Shown here: one piece after another, positions 18,279-26,314 of the stretch
How positions within the stretch are numbered: position 1 is the first letter of the stretch
Layout of the letters: each line of letters starts with the position of its first letter
NCBI GenBank assembly: GCA_947626315.1
Contig: CANQRQ010000005.1
Span: forward strand, 1 to 64,000
Reading direction: 5' to 3'
Length of the DNA stretch: 64,000 nucleotides
Source: an uncultured Oscillospiraceae bacterium
GTDB lineage: Bacteria; Bacillota; Clostridia; Oscillospirales; Oscillospiraceae
Position numbers and translations under genes: made by a program
Notes under the pieces: generated by a model
Databases searched by the model: none
What the model was told of the DNA's origin: nothing
What the model saw: only the letters and a program-made list of their open reading frames with translations

Positions 18279-18998
18279 TTACATAACTTTCAAATTGAAC
18301 AGTCTGCACAAATCAGCCTCTTCCAATTCCCGGTAATTTCCGGGGCCAAGGCTGCCGTCCAGCTCCAGGCCGCCGATCCGCAGGCGGCGCAGCTGCCGCA
18401 CCGGCGTTCCCCGGGAGGCCAGCATCCGTTTTACCTGGTGGTACTTCCCCTCCTTCACCGTCACCAGGCAGCGGCCGCCGCCAAGGGGCTCCATCTTCGC
18501 CGGCAGGCAGACGGTCCCGTCCGCCAGGACAAGTCCTTTCCGGAAGGCTTCCGCGTCCTCCTGTGACGGATTTCCCTCTACAACCGCATAATACAGCTTT
18601 TCCACGCCGGATTTTGGCGAAAGCACCCGATGGGCAAAATCTCCGTCGTTTGTCAGCAGCAGAAGGCCGCTGGTGTCCTTGTCCAGGCGGCCGACGGGGA
18701 AAAGCCCCATCCGCCGCATCTCCGGCGTCACCAGGTCCAACACCGTCTCCTGCCGGGCGTCCTCGGTAGCCGTCAGGACGCCGGTGGGCTTGTCCATCAT
18801 ATAATACCGGTGCCGGGCGTAGCGCAGCGGCTCCCCGTCCAGCCGCACCTGGCTGTTCTCCGGGTCCAGCTTCTGCTCCGGGCGGAGGGCGGGCTGCCCG
18901 TCCACCGTCACCCGGCCGCTTTTAATCAGCTTTTTCAGCTCCTTGCGGGAGGCAAGACCCTGCTCCGCCAGGAATTTATCCAGCCTTGTCAACGCCAT
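18279..18998 (-). CDS. RsuA/RluB-family 16S/23S rRNA pseudouridine synthase
   Basis: The start is ATG 18998, with GGGGGAGGAGCGC just upstream; a longer reading to 19043 has no good site. The 239-residue product has an N-terminal S4 RNA-binding domain (RLDKFLAEQGLASRKELKKL) and the catalytic box GRLDKDTSGLLLLTNDG with its invariant Asp. HQVKRMLASRGTPVRQLRRL follows. Length and domain order fit RsuA/RluB/RluF; the target uridine cannot be read from sequence. Confidence 0.92.
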   Translation of the reverse strand: MALTRLDKFLAEQGLASRKELKKLIKSGRVTVDGQPALRPEQKLDPENSQVRLDGEPLRYARHRYYMMDKPTGVLTATEDARQETVLDLVTPEMRRMGLFPVGRLDKDTSGLLLLTNDGDFAHRVLSPKSGVEKLYYAVVEGNPSQEDAEAFRKGLVLADGTVCLPAKMEPLGGGRCLVTVKEGKYHQVKRMLASRGTPVRQLRRLRIGGLELDGSLGPGNYRELEEADLCRLFNLKVM

Positions 18999-19169
18999 TG
19001 CGCTCCTCCCCCGCTCTTCGCCTGCCGGCATATGTTCTATCATACACGAAACTGTTTCATGTTTTGGTAAGTTATTGTAACTTTTTTGTTAATTTTATCT
19101 TTGTCCAAAAACCGTCCCTCTCTCATAATTTATCCGGCAATCGAATAGGCTTAGGCGGGGGTGACGGAC

Positions 19170-19622
19170 ATGACCGAAAAGAAACGAGCTTTTACGAGAA
19201 AAACCGCGCTGTCCATCGTGCTCTTGTGCGCGGCGGCGCTGCTTCTGCTAATCATATTCCGCTGGTACGGCAGCTGCCAGACCGATCTCTCCACACCGGA
19301 GGGCCGGGAGTCCTTTCTGTCCGGCCTGGGCTGGGAGATCGACAGGGCCACGGAAGAGCACCGGAGCGTGATCATTCCCGACACGCTGGAGGGCGTGATG
19401 GAGGACTACAACAAAATGCAGCTGAGCCAGGGCTACGACCTCAGCCGGCATTTGGGGGAAAAGTGCGAACAGTATACCTACCGGCTCACCAATTACAGCG
19501 GCTACAGCGGGACGGTGCTTGTCACCCTCTACGTCCAGGGCCGGGAGATCGTGGCCGGGGATATCCACACCACGTCCATCGATGGCTTCATGCACGGCAT
19601 CAAGCGGACCACGGAGGAATGA
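19170..19622 (+). CDS. DUF4830-type membrane-anchored protein
   Basis: A 150-residue protein starting at ATG 19170, after GGGGGTGA. An N-terminal helix (ALSIVLLCAAALLLLIIFRW) anchors an extracytoplasmic domain that matches my memory of DUF4830: GWEIDRATEEHRSVIIPD, DYNKMQLSQGYDLSRHLG, YRLTNYSG and a GFMHGI end. Function unknown. It is followed by a terminator and then a PdaB-like deacetylase; in Clostridia such small proteins often sit near sporulation or wall genes. Confidence 0.75.
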   Translation: MTEKKRAFTRKTALSIVLLCAAALLLLIIFRWYGSCQTDLSTPEGRESFLSGLGWEIDRATEEHRSVIIPDTLEGVMEDYNKMQLSQGYDLSRHLGEKCEQYTYRLTNYSGYSGTVLVTLYVQGREIVAGDIHTTSIDGFMHGIKRTTEE

Positions 19623-19648
19623 GCGCTTCCCGAATCGTACACGCGCAG

Positions 19649-19675
19649 ACCGGCCGCTCTGAGGAGCGGCCGGTT
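19649..19675 (+). terminator. Intrinsic terminator after the DUF4830 gene
   Basis: Stem ACCGGCCGCTC / GAGCGGCCGGT with a short loop, then TTGGTATT. The T-run is weak. Confidence 0.6.
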
Positions 19676-19729
19676 TGGTATTAAAGCCTTTCGGCTTGTC
19701 ATAGGATGTACCAAAAGGAGTGATGCAGA

Positions 19730-20497
19730 TTGCTGGACATCCGAAGGATCGTACAAAAGCACAGGGGGCTCCTATCCGGCGCGGGCATGGTTCTGCTCAT
19801 TGCGCTGATCTTCTGGGCCGTAAACAGCCCCTCCATCGTAGGCGTGGCCGCCTCCCAGCGGCAGCTGCCCGTCTACAGCACCCAGCGGGACGACAAGGTG
19901 GTGGCCATCTCCTTCGACGCCGCCTGGGGCAACGAGGACACCCAGACCCTCATTGACATTCTGGCCAAGTACCAGATCAAAACCACCTTTTTCGTGGTGG
20001 GCGACTGGGTGGACAAATACCCCGAATCGGTCAAGGCCTTGGCGGACGCAGGCCATGAGGTGATGAACCACTCCTCCAGCCACGCCCACTTCTCCCAGCT
20101 GAGCGACCGGGAGATCGCCGACGACATCACCGCCTGCAACGAGAAGATCGCCAAGATCACCGGCGTGACCCCCACCCTCTTCCGCTGCCCCTACGGGGAG
20201 TATGACGACCACGTGATCGAGGCCGTCAAGGGCCTGGGCATGACCGCCATCCAGTGGAGCGTGGACAGTCTGGACTGGAAGGGCATCTCCGCCGAGGAGA
20301 TCCAGCGCCGGGTGCTCCGGGGCGTGGAGCCGGGGAGCATCGTGCTGTTCCACAACGCGGCGGAAAACACCCCCGAGGCCTTGCCGGGCATTCTGGAGAG
20401 CCTCCTTGCCGACGGCTACACCGTTGTCCCCATCTCCCAGATCCTCCTCACCGGCGACACCATCGTGGACCACACCGGCAAACAGTGCCCGGCGTGA
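19730..20497 (+). CDS. Polysaccharide deacetylase, PdaB-like
   Basis: A 255-residue NodB-fold enzyme that removes acetyl groups from glycans (peptidoglycan in spore or vegetative wall for PdaB). The start is TTG 19730 with AAGGAG upstream. An N-terminal anchor helix (VLLIALIFWAVNSPSIVG) is followed by the catalytic Asp in ISFDAAWGNEDT, the metal-binding HSSSHAHFS and the RCPYGEYDDHVI motif. GSIVLFHNA near residue 205 carries the late His. The SFDAAWGNEDT form is typical of PdaB proteins linked to sporulation. Confidence 0.9.
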   Translation: MLDIRRIVQKHRGLLSGAGMVLLIALIFWAVNSPSIVGVAASQRQLPVYSTQRDDKVVAISFDAAWGNEDTQTLIDILAKYQIKTTFFVVGDWVDKYPESVKALADAGHEVMNHSSSHAHFSQLSDREIADDITACNEKIAKITGVTPTLFRCPYGEYDDHVIEAVKGLGMTAIQWSVDSLDWKGISAEEIQRRVLRGVEPGSIVLFHNAAENTPEALPGILESLLADGYTVVPISQILLTGDTIVDHTGKQCPA

Positions 20498-20525
20498 GGC
20501 GAAGCTGTCCGTTTACAGCAAAGTG

Positions 20526-20567
20526 GAGCTGCAGCAAAACAAGAAGTTGAGCTGCAGCTCTTTTTTT
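20526..20567 (+). terminator. Intrinsic terminator after the deacetylase
   Basis: Stem GAGCTGCAG / CTGCAGCTC with a 17-base loop and seven T. It closes the deacetylase transcript. Confidence 0.8.
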
Positions 20568-20866
20568 CAAACAGCTGCCTGCCGGTACGATTTCGCTGTA
20601 TTTTGGCGTGTAAAATACTTATATATCAATGCCCGGTCTCTTCAAAAGCATGTTTTTGACAGCAGCAAATCCATTACGATATTTATATTGCTCGCAAAAA
20701 TACCCCCTTGGATTTGGTATCCTCATTTTACCAAATTCAAGGGGATGGTTCTCTTTATTTCAGGTTCAAAATAAAATTGTCAAGCAGGCAAAGGGTGCCC
20801 TATTATACAGAAGTCGAGGTTTCCTCCCATATTTTGTGGATAGTACCATAGTAAAAGGTCCTTTTT
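20568..20866. other. AT-rich intergenic sequence with one inverted repeat
   Basis: No gene is supported here. An imperfect inverted repeat CCCCTTGGATTTGGTA ... TACCAAATTCAAGGGG is at 20704-20744. At 20832-20852 lies a 21-bp sequence (central part GTGGATAGTACCATAG) repeated at 30846-30866. This stretch looks like the worn outer edge of the neighbouring island or of an older insertion. Confidence 0.5.
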
Positions 20867-21021
20867 CCCGTGTGGGTCGCGGTGTGGGTCTTTGGTTCTG
20901 CCACGATTATTTTGGGAACTAATATAGCCGAAAGGAGCCTGTAAACTGCGGTATTCCGCAATTTACAGGCTCCTTTGGAGCTGGAAACGTGACTCGAACA
21001 CGCGACCTGCTGATTACGAAT
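20867..21021. repeat. Left direct repeat of the tRNA-Thr island (attachment-site side)
   Basis: About 155 bp that match 35581-35735 with no gaps and about nine mismatches by eye. It contains the tRNA-Thr downstream hairpin and the last 46 bases of the tRNA, which are identical in both copies (20976-21021). Such a duplicated tRNA 3' half is the usual trace of integration by a tyrosine recombinase. The two copies bracket about 14.7 kb. Confidence 0.8.
20976..21021 (-). pseudogene. tRNA-Thr 3'-half fragment
   Basis: Minus strand: identical to the intact tRNA-Thr from inside the anticodon arm through the T arm to the encoded CCA end. The 5' half (acceptor 5' strand and D arm) is absent, so it cannot make a tRNA. 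It marks the displaced end of the integration target. Confidence 0.85.
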
Positions 21022-21048
21022 ACGATCAGAAATATCCAAACGCCGGTT

Positions 21049-21153
21049 TCAAGCCGTTTTGAGCCCTTTTCGCTGCCCCTGAAAAGGATTCTTCGCGCCC
21101 TGCTTTCCGTTGTTTCCACCGGCTGTTTTCGCCTCGTGGGTCACCGTGTGGGT
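21049..21153 (-). pseudogene. Possible integrase C-terminal tail
   Basis: An open stretch on the minus strand reads THTVTHEAKTAGG... and stops 28 bp from the tRNA fragment; a stop codon directly precedes it. The Thr-His-rich start recalls the region after the catalytic Tyr in tyrosine recombinases, and the position next to the attachment site fits. Only 34 residues remain, so this is tentative. Confidence 0.3.
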
Positions 21154-21194
21154 CTAAGCAGATAATTTTGCAAATAACTTAGCTTATACGCATG

Positions 21195-21233
21195 GTGCCG
21201 TTGCAAATGATCTCGTTTGCAGCGGCACTTTTT
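21195..21233 (+). terminator. Intrinsic terminator upstream of pstS
   Basis: Stem GTGCCGTTGCAAA / TTTGCAGCGGCAC with an eight-base loop and five T. It would insulate the pst operon from upstream reading. Confidence 0.75.
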
Positions 21234-21256
21234 CAACAAGAATGTTGTCTGTGAAT

Positions 21257-21273
21257 TTTACATCCATTTTACA
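21257..21273 (+). promoter_or_regulatory. Pho-box-like repeats upstream of pstS
   Basis: Two TTTACA hexamers at 21257-21262 and 21268-21273, 11 bp apart. PhoP sites in Bacillus are TT(A/T/C)ACA-type hexamers on an 11-bp period, so this is a plausible phosphate-starvation activator site. It lies about 80 bp before pstS. Confidence 0.5.
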
Positions 21274-21351
21274 CAAGCGCGGTAACGGATTTGATTTCGC
21301 AAAACTAAGATGTAACTGTACCCAAAAGAAAAAACAAAGGAGAATATTACA

Positions 21352-22161
21352 ATGAAAAAAATCTTAGCACTATTTCTCACCGCAGCCTTGGCAGTTTCGG
21401 TACTTGTTGGCTGCTCCACGCAGCAAAAGGGAGGCACAGTCAACACAGACGGCTCCACCTCTATGGCGGACGTGATGGGGGCACTGACCGAAGCCTTTAG
21501 GGAGAAAGAGCCAAACATTACTGTCAACTATTCCGGCACAGGTTCCGGCTCTGGTATAAGCGGCGTCCTGGACGGGACCTGTGACATTGGCCTAAGTAGC
21601 CGTGAACTCAAACAGGAAGAAATGGCTCAGGGCGCGGTAGCCCATGTGGTAGCGCTGGACGGCGTGGCCGTCGTGGTAAATCCGAAGAACCCGGTCACAG
21701 ACCTGACCACGCAGCAGATCGCGGATATTTTCACCGGGAAGATCACGAACTGGTCTGAGTTTGGCGGCGCGGACGCGCCCATCGCGGTCTATGGTCGTGA
21801 GGACGGCTCCGGAACACGCAGCGCCTTTGAGGAGATCGTAGGCGTGGAGGGCGAGTGTGTCTATACCAACGAATACGGCTCCACCGGCGATGTCATCGGG
21901 AACGTGGCCTCCAATGAAAATGCTATCGGCTATGCCTCTCTCTCCGCCGTAGACAGCAGCGTATCCGCCGCAAAGGTGAACGGCGTGGCACCCAGCGAAG
22001 CCACCGTCAAGGACGGGAGTTATACTATCCAGCGTCCATTTGTAATGGTCACAAAGGATGGCGTGGCGCTCTCCGAATCGGCCCAGGCATTCCTTGATTT
22101 TGCAACGAGCGCGGAGGCGGCGGAGTATATTGCTGCGGCGGGCGCTGTTTATCCAAATTGA
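21352..22161 (+). CDS. pstS: Phosphate ABC transporter substrate-binding lipoprotein PstS
   Basis: A 269-residue lipoprotein that captures phosphate outside the membrane. The signal peptide ends in the lipobox LVGC. Phosphate-binding segments are visible: GSTSMADVMGAL near 40, YSGTGSGSGISGV near 63, GLSSRELK near 80 and GREDGSGTR near 145. It is the first gene of pstSCAB. Base composition is less GC-rich than in the flanking core genes, in line with its place inside the island. Confidence 0.95.
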   Translation: MKKILALFLTAALAVSVLVGCSTQQKGGTVNTDGSTSMADVMGALTEAFREKEPNITVNYSGTGSGSGISGVLDGTCDIGLSSRELKQEEMAQGAVAHVVALDGVAVVVNPKNPVTDLTTQQIADIFTGKITNWSEFGGADAPIAVYGREDGSGTRSAFEEIVGVEGECVYTNEYGSTGDVIGNVASNENAIGYASLSAVDSSVSAAKVNGVAPSEATVKDGSYTIQRPFVMVTKDGVALSESAQAFLDFATSAEAAEYIAAAGAVYPN

Positions 22162-22162
22162 T

Positions 22163-23038
22163 ATGAAAACAGTGAGATCAAAAGCGGTAGAGAGGGCCAT
22201 GCAGGTCCTCTTTACCCTGTGCGGACTTGTGGCGGTGGGATTTGTGCTGCTCATCACCGTTTACCTCGTCATTTCCGGCATCCCGGCAATTCTGGAAATT
22301 GGCCTCTTCCAATTCCTTTTTGGAAAGACCTGGGCAGCCAGCCAAGATCAGTACGGTATTCTCCCACTGATCCTCACATCCATATATGGCACCGCCGGAG
22401 CCATTTTTATCGGCGTACCCATCGGCTTTTTCACAGCGGTATTTCTTGCCAAGGTCGCGCCGAAAAAGATAGCGAATGTTATTCGTCCGGCAGTCAGTCT
22501 GCTGGCAGGCATCCCATCGGTGGTATATGGTCTTGTAGGTATGTGCGTTCTGGTCCCAGCTTTGCGGAACTGGCTCCATCTACCTGCCGGGGACAGCCTG
22601 CTGGCGGCCATCCTTGTTTTAGCTGTGATGATCCTGCCATCCATTATCTCACTTTCGGAGACAGCTCTGGAAGCGGTGCCGAGGGAGTATGAGGAGGCGT
22701 CCCTGGCCTTGGGAGCGACAAAGCTGGAAACGGTTTTCCGGGTCTCCGCCCCCGCCGCAAAGAGCGGGATCGCTGCGGCGGTGGTGCTGGGGATCGGACG
22801 GGCCATCGGGGAGGCTATGGCCATTATGATGGTAGCGGGAAACGTGGCCAATATGCCAGAGCTCACCCGTTCCGTGCGTTTTCTGACCACCGGCATATCC
22901 ATTGAACTGAACTACTCTCAGGACGGGAGCTTACAGCGGCAGGCGTTGTTTTCCATCGGCCTTGTGCTGTTCCTTTTTATCATGCTGATCAACGCCTTTT
23001 TGAACCTCGTTTTGAAACGGGAGAAAAAAGGCGGCTGA
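22163..23038 (+). CDS. pstC: Phosphate ABC transporter permease PstC
   Basis: The start is ATG 22163, one base after the pstS stop; the upstream reading would overlap pstS. The 291-residue product has about six membrane helices and the BPD permease loop EAVPREYEEASLALGATKLE near residue 170, which contacts PstB. It forms the channel with PstA. Confidence 0.94.
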   Translation: MKTVRSKAVERAMQVLFTLCGLVAVGFVLLITVYLVISGIPAILEIGLFQFLFGKTWAASQDQYGILPLILTSIYGTAGAIFIGVPIGFFTAVFLAKVAPKKIANVIRPAVSLLAGIPSVVYGLVGMCVLVPALRNWLHLPAGDSLLAAILVLAVMILPSIISLSETALEAVPREYEEASLALGATKLETVFRVSAPAAKSGIAAAVVLGIGRAIGEAMAIMMVAGNVANMPELTRSVRFLTTGISIELNYSQDGSLQRQALFSIGLVLFLFIMLINAFLNLVLKREKKGG

Positions 23039-23039
23039 C

Positions 23040-23879
23040 ATGAGACGAAAAAGCTATGAGATCATAGGCCGGGTCATCCTGTACGGATGTGCGGCGATCA
23101 CAGCCGGACTGCTCCTTTTTCTTATCGGCTATATCCTTTTCCGGGGCATTGGCGGCATTAGCTGGCGCTTTTTATCTACGGCGGAAAGCGTTATAAACGG
23201 CACAGTCGGTATTTTACCTGCCATCCAAAATACGGTTTTTGTGATTCTGGTATCTCTGATCGTGGCCCTTCCCCTGGGCGTGGGCGCAGCGATATATCTC
23301 ACCGAATATGCCCGGAATCGGCGGTTTGTGGCTGCGATAGAGTTTGCCTCAGAAACACTGGCAGGAATCCCCTCCATCATCTATGCGCTTGTCGGCGTCA
23401 TCATCTTCTGTACAGCGCTGAAGCTGCAAAAAACGCTGCTGGCCGGTTCCCTGACCCTGGTTATCATGATCCTTCCTACTATCATAAGGTCAACACAGGA
23501 AAGCCTGAAAACTGTACCACAGTCCAATCGGGAGGGTGCTTTTGGCCTGGGAAGTGGAAAATGGCACATGATACGCACAGTCGTACTGCCCTCCTCCGTG
23601 GATGGAATCGTCACAGGATGTATTCTCGCCGTAGGCCGTGTTGTGGGAGAGAGCGCCGTCCTGATGTATACCGCCGGAATGAGTATGGCGATGCAGAACT
23701 TTTCCCTTAGCCGTATTGCCTGGGCTTCGGGCGCCACGCTCACCGTTGCGCTCTACCATTATGCCAAAGAAAACGCAGATTTTTCAGTCGCCTTTTCCAT
23801 TGCGACCATTCTGCTGATCCTTACTGTCATCATCAATTTTTCTGCGGATTTTCTCGGCAAGAAACTCAAAAGGAGCTGA
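23040..23879 (+). CDS. pstA: Phosphate ABC transporter permease PstA
   Basis: A 279-residue integral membrane protein, second half of the phosphate channel. It has six predicted helices and the cytoplasmic loop KTVPQSNREGAFGLGSGKWH near residue 157, equivalent to the EAA loop. Spacing to pstC is one base and to pstB three bases, so translation is likely coupled. Confidence 0.94.
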   Translation: MRRKSYEIIGRVILYGCAAITAGLLLFLIGYILFRGIGGISWRFLSTAESVINGTVGILPAIQNTVFVILVSLIVALPLGVGAAIYLTEYARNRRFVAAIEFASETLAGIPSIIYALVGVIIFCTALKLQKTLLAGSLTLVIMILPTIIRSTQESLKTVPQSNREGAFGLGSGKWHMIRTVVLPSSVDGIVTGCILAVGRVVGESAVLMYTAGMSMAMQNFSLSRIAWASGATLTVALYHYAKENADFSVAFSIATILLILTVIINFSADFLGKKLKRS

Positions 23880-23882
23880 CTT

Positions 23883-24641
23883 ATGGTTGAACCGATCATT
23901 TCCGCAAAGGATCTTGACTTCTATTACGGGGAAACACACGCACTGAAAAACATCTGCCTTGAACTTCCAGAACATAAAATCACGGCGCTGATCGGGCCGT
24001 CCGGCTGCGGGAAATCCACTTTTTTGCGAACGATAAACCGAATGAACGATCTGATCGACGGCGTGAGAGTGACAGGCTCCCTTACATACCAGGGAGAGGA
24101 GATCTATGCTCCTGGCCGGGACGTAACAGCTTTGCGAAAGAATATCGGCATGGTATTTCAAAAGCCCAACCCTTTTCCCATGTCCATATACGATAATGTG
24201 GCATACGGTCCGCGCACCCACGGGATACGCGCCAGAGCAAAACTTGATGAGCTTGTGGAGCAATCTCTGCGGGACGCGGCGATCTGGGACGAAGTAAAGG
24301 ACCGGCTGAAGAAAAACGCGCTGGGGCTTTCCGGCGGGCAGCAACAGCGGCTCTGCATAGCCCGCGCTCTGGCAGTAAAGCCGGATGTCCTCCTTATGGA
24401 TGAATCCACGTCGGCACTTGACCCAATTTCTACTTCCAAGATCGAAGATTTGGCGATGGAACTGAAAAAGGACTACACGATCGTCATCGTTACACACAAT
24501 ATGCAGCAGGCGGTGAGGATTTCGGATAGGACGGCGTTTTTCCTTTTGGGGGAACTCATAGAGTTCGGAGACACGGAAAAAATGTTCTCCCAGCCAGAGG
24601 ATAAGCGTACTGAGGATTATATCACAGGGAGGTTTGGTTAA
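23883..24641 (+). CDS. pstB: Phosphate ABC transporter ATPase PstB
   Basis: A 252-residue ABC ATPase powering PstCA. Walker [20 protein letters not shown], signature [17 protein letters not shown] and Walker [14 protein letters not shown] are all intact. The stop codon overlaps the next start (TAATG), the arrangement expected for pstB-phoU. Confidence 0.96.
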   Translation: MVEPIISAKDLDFYYGETHALKNICLELPEHKITALIGPSGCGKSTFLRTINRMNDLIDGVRVTGSLTYQGEEIYAPGRDVTALRKNIGMVFQKPNPFPMSIYDNVAYGPRTHGIRARAKLDELVEQSLRDAAIWDEVKDRLKKNALGLSGGQQQRLCIARALAVKPDVLLMDESTSALDPISTSKIEDLAMELKKDYTIVIVTHNMQQAVRISDRTAFFLLGELIEFGDTEKMFSQPEDKRTEDYITGRFG

Positions 24642-25891
24642 TGAGAATACGATTTGACGAGCAGCTGAACGCGCTAAATCAGGAGCTTATTCGGATGGGG
24701 GCATTGTGCGAAGAAGTTATTTCATTCTGGCTGGCACACCGGCTCTCCAAGCATATTACTGCGCCCTTAAATCAACTGGACCTTGATGATCCGTTGAATA
24801 ACGAGGGCTACGATGAGCTTTCTCCACTGCTGCGCAGGATCGACGCCCAGCAGCGGCAGATCCGGCAGCAAGAAAAGGAACTACGAAAAAAGCGGGAGGA
24901 ATTTGAAGCCGTTACGGATAATATGGCGGAGGGTATTCTTCTCTTGAATCCGAAAGGCTTGATCTTGGAGATCAACCGCGCAGCTCAAAACCTTTTCGGA
25001 ACGACCCCCGCCTGCATCGGGAAACACATTTACTTGGTAAACCACAGCATAGAAATATCGGAGCTTCTTGCGGCAATGGAAAAGGGTGTCCGGGCGGAGA
25101 AGATCCTCGAACTGAACGGGCGAAAATACCAGCTTGCCTTTAATCCAGTCAGCGAGAGCGGAACTGTTTCCGGCGCTGTGCTGCTCATATCGGACGTTAC
25201 AGAGAGAGAACAGGCCGAGCAAATGCGGCGGGAATTTACGGCGAATGTGTCCCATGAACTCAAAACACCGCTGCAAAACATCGCGGGGTGTGCGGAGCTT
25301 TTGGAGAATGGCCTGGTACGTCCCGAAGATACAGAGAGATTCTACACGCAGATCCGAAACGAGACCGGACGCATGATCTCTCTGGTGGAGGATATTTTGC
25401 GCCTTTCCCATCTGGACGAAGGTGCGGAGGAACTGAAACGGGAAAAGATCGATCTTTATGCACTGTCTGTTGAAACAGTCCGGTCGCTTTCCGATGAGGC
25501 AGAAAAGGCCGGTGTTTCCGTAGATGTCGATGGTGAAAAAGCCGTAGTGGACGGCATACCGCAGCTTCTTGAAAGCATCGTCCATAATCTTGTGGACAAT
25601 GCGATCAAATATAACCGGCAGGGTGGAACGGTAAAGGTATCTGTAAACTGCTTTGAGGGGAGTGTCCGCCTTTGCGTGTCTGATATGGGGATCGGTATTC
25701 CGGCTGAACATCAGGAGCGAATTTTTGAGAGGTTTTACCGGGTGGACAAGAGCCGTTCCAAAGAACTGGGCGGTACAGGGCTTGGCCTGTCTATTGTCAA
25801 ACACGCTGCCCGGCTGCATGACGCGAAGATAAATCTGCAAAGCGCAGAGGGAGTAGGCACGACAATTACGGTTATCTTCCAGGAGGCATAA
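24641..25891 (+). CDS. PhoU-PhoR fusion: histidine kinase core behind a PhoU N-terminus
   Basis: The first 28 residues ([20 protein letters not shown], then ALCEEVIS) are the start of PhoU. The chain then switches to a PhoR-type kinase from the end of its second membrane helix (FWLAHRLSKHI). Next come a PAS-like domain (about 90-190), the phospho-His box NVSHELKTPLQNI, the N box HNLVDNAIKYN and the G box GGTGLGLSIVKH. The rest of PhoU, the PhoP regulator gene expected in between, and the kinase sensor and membrane part are missing. One in-frame deletion explains this. The kinase core looks whole, but the protein would be soluble and has no adjacent response regulator. Whether it is expressed as an active kinase is unknown. 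Confidence 0.85.
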   Translation: MRIRFDEQLNALNQELIRMGALCEEVISFWLAHRLSKHITAPLNQLDLDDPLNNEGYDELSPLLRRIDAQQRQIRQQEKELRKKREEFEAVTDNMAEGILLLNPKGLILEINRAAQNLFGTTPACIGKHIYLVNHSIEISELLAAMEKGVRAEKILELNGRKYQLAFNPVSESGTVSGAVLLISDVTEREQAEQMRREFTANVSHELKTPLQNIAGCAELLENGLVRPEDTERFYTQIRNETGRMISLVEDILRLSHLDEGAEELKREKIDLYALSVETVRSLSDEAEKAGVSVDVDGEKAVVDGIPQLLESIVHNLVDNAIKYNRQGGTVKVSVNCFEGSVRLCVSDMGIGIPAEHQERIFERFYRVDKSRSKELGGTGLGLSIVKHAARLHDAKINLQSAEGVGTTITVIFQEA

Positions 25892-25907
25892 GGATCAATA
25901 TGCTTTC

Positions 25908-26182
25908 ATAGACTTTTCACTCCGTCATACGAACGCCAGCCTTCTCATCGCGGTCGGGACCGACGTGACCACCGTCGCCGGTCTCCTGGGCCACTCCCAA
26001 CCCAGCACCACTCTGGACATCTATAATGATTATATGATGGCGAAACGCCAAAAAGCGTTTCGCCGAGCAGCTTTGCTGCTCAGCAAAACAGCGCAGCTGT
26101 TTTGCCATATGCTAAGGTGGATCACCACCGCAGCATGCGGCAGTGCCGGCACGGGAGCTATCCGGCCTATGTGGACGCATAG
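25908..26182 (+). pseudogene. Tyrosine recombinase C-terminal remnant split by a hairpin element
   Basis: Reading from 25908 gives IDFSLRHTNASLLIAVGTDV, then VTTVAGLLGHSQPSTTLDIY, the box II of an integrase with R, H and the catalytic Tyr. The frame is broken just after the Tyr codon by the element at 26022-26110. It resumes with YAKVDHHRSMRQCRHGSYPA and a stop at 26182. The N-terminal two-thirds of the gene are absent. Confidence 0.8.
26022..26110. mobile_element. MITE/REP-like modular hairpin element, copy 2
   Basis: It begins TATAATGATTATATGATGGC, the same as the reverse complement of the right end of copy 1 (12692 leftwards). Then come three hairpins: GGCGAAACGC/GCGTTTCGCC, GAGCAGC/GCTGCTC and GCAAAACAGC/GCTGTTTTGC. 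The far terminal repeat is missing. It sits inside the integrase remnant, directly after the catalytic Tyr codon. Confidence 0.7.
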
Positions 26183-26231
26183 AGATAGATACAAAGGTGA
26201 CCCCTACTGATTCATTTTATTGAGCCAGGTA

Positions 26232-26281
26232 TTGACACGATGTCAGTATAGTGCTATACTAATAAAGCTGACACAATGTCA
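26232..26281 (+). promoter_or_regulatory. Strong promoter with two TGACA-N3-TGTCA operators
   Basis: -35 TTGACA at 26232-26237, 17-bp spacer, -10 TATACT at 26255-26260. Two 13-bp palindromes flank it: TGACACGATGTCA (26233-26245, over the -35) and TGACACAATGTCA (26269-26281, at the likely start of transcription). Their centres are 36 bp apart. The layout is that of a repressor (TetR-like by form), but no regulator gene is adjacent. Confidence 0.85.
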
Positions 26282-26314
26282 GAATACATTTGCAGATCAG
26301 GAGGGGTCTGAACT

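Noticed and set aside
20803-21039. Minus-strand frame across the left tRNA fragment
   Set aside because: It translates the tRNA fragment and its terminator (the same peptide text arises at 35541-35789), so it is not a real gene.
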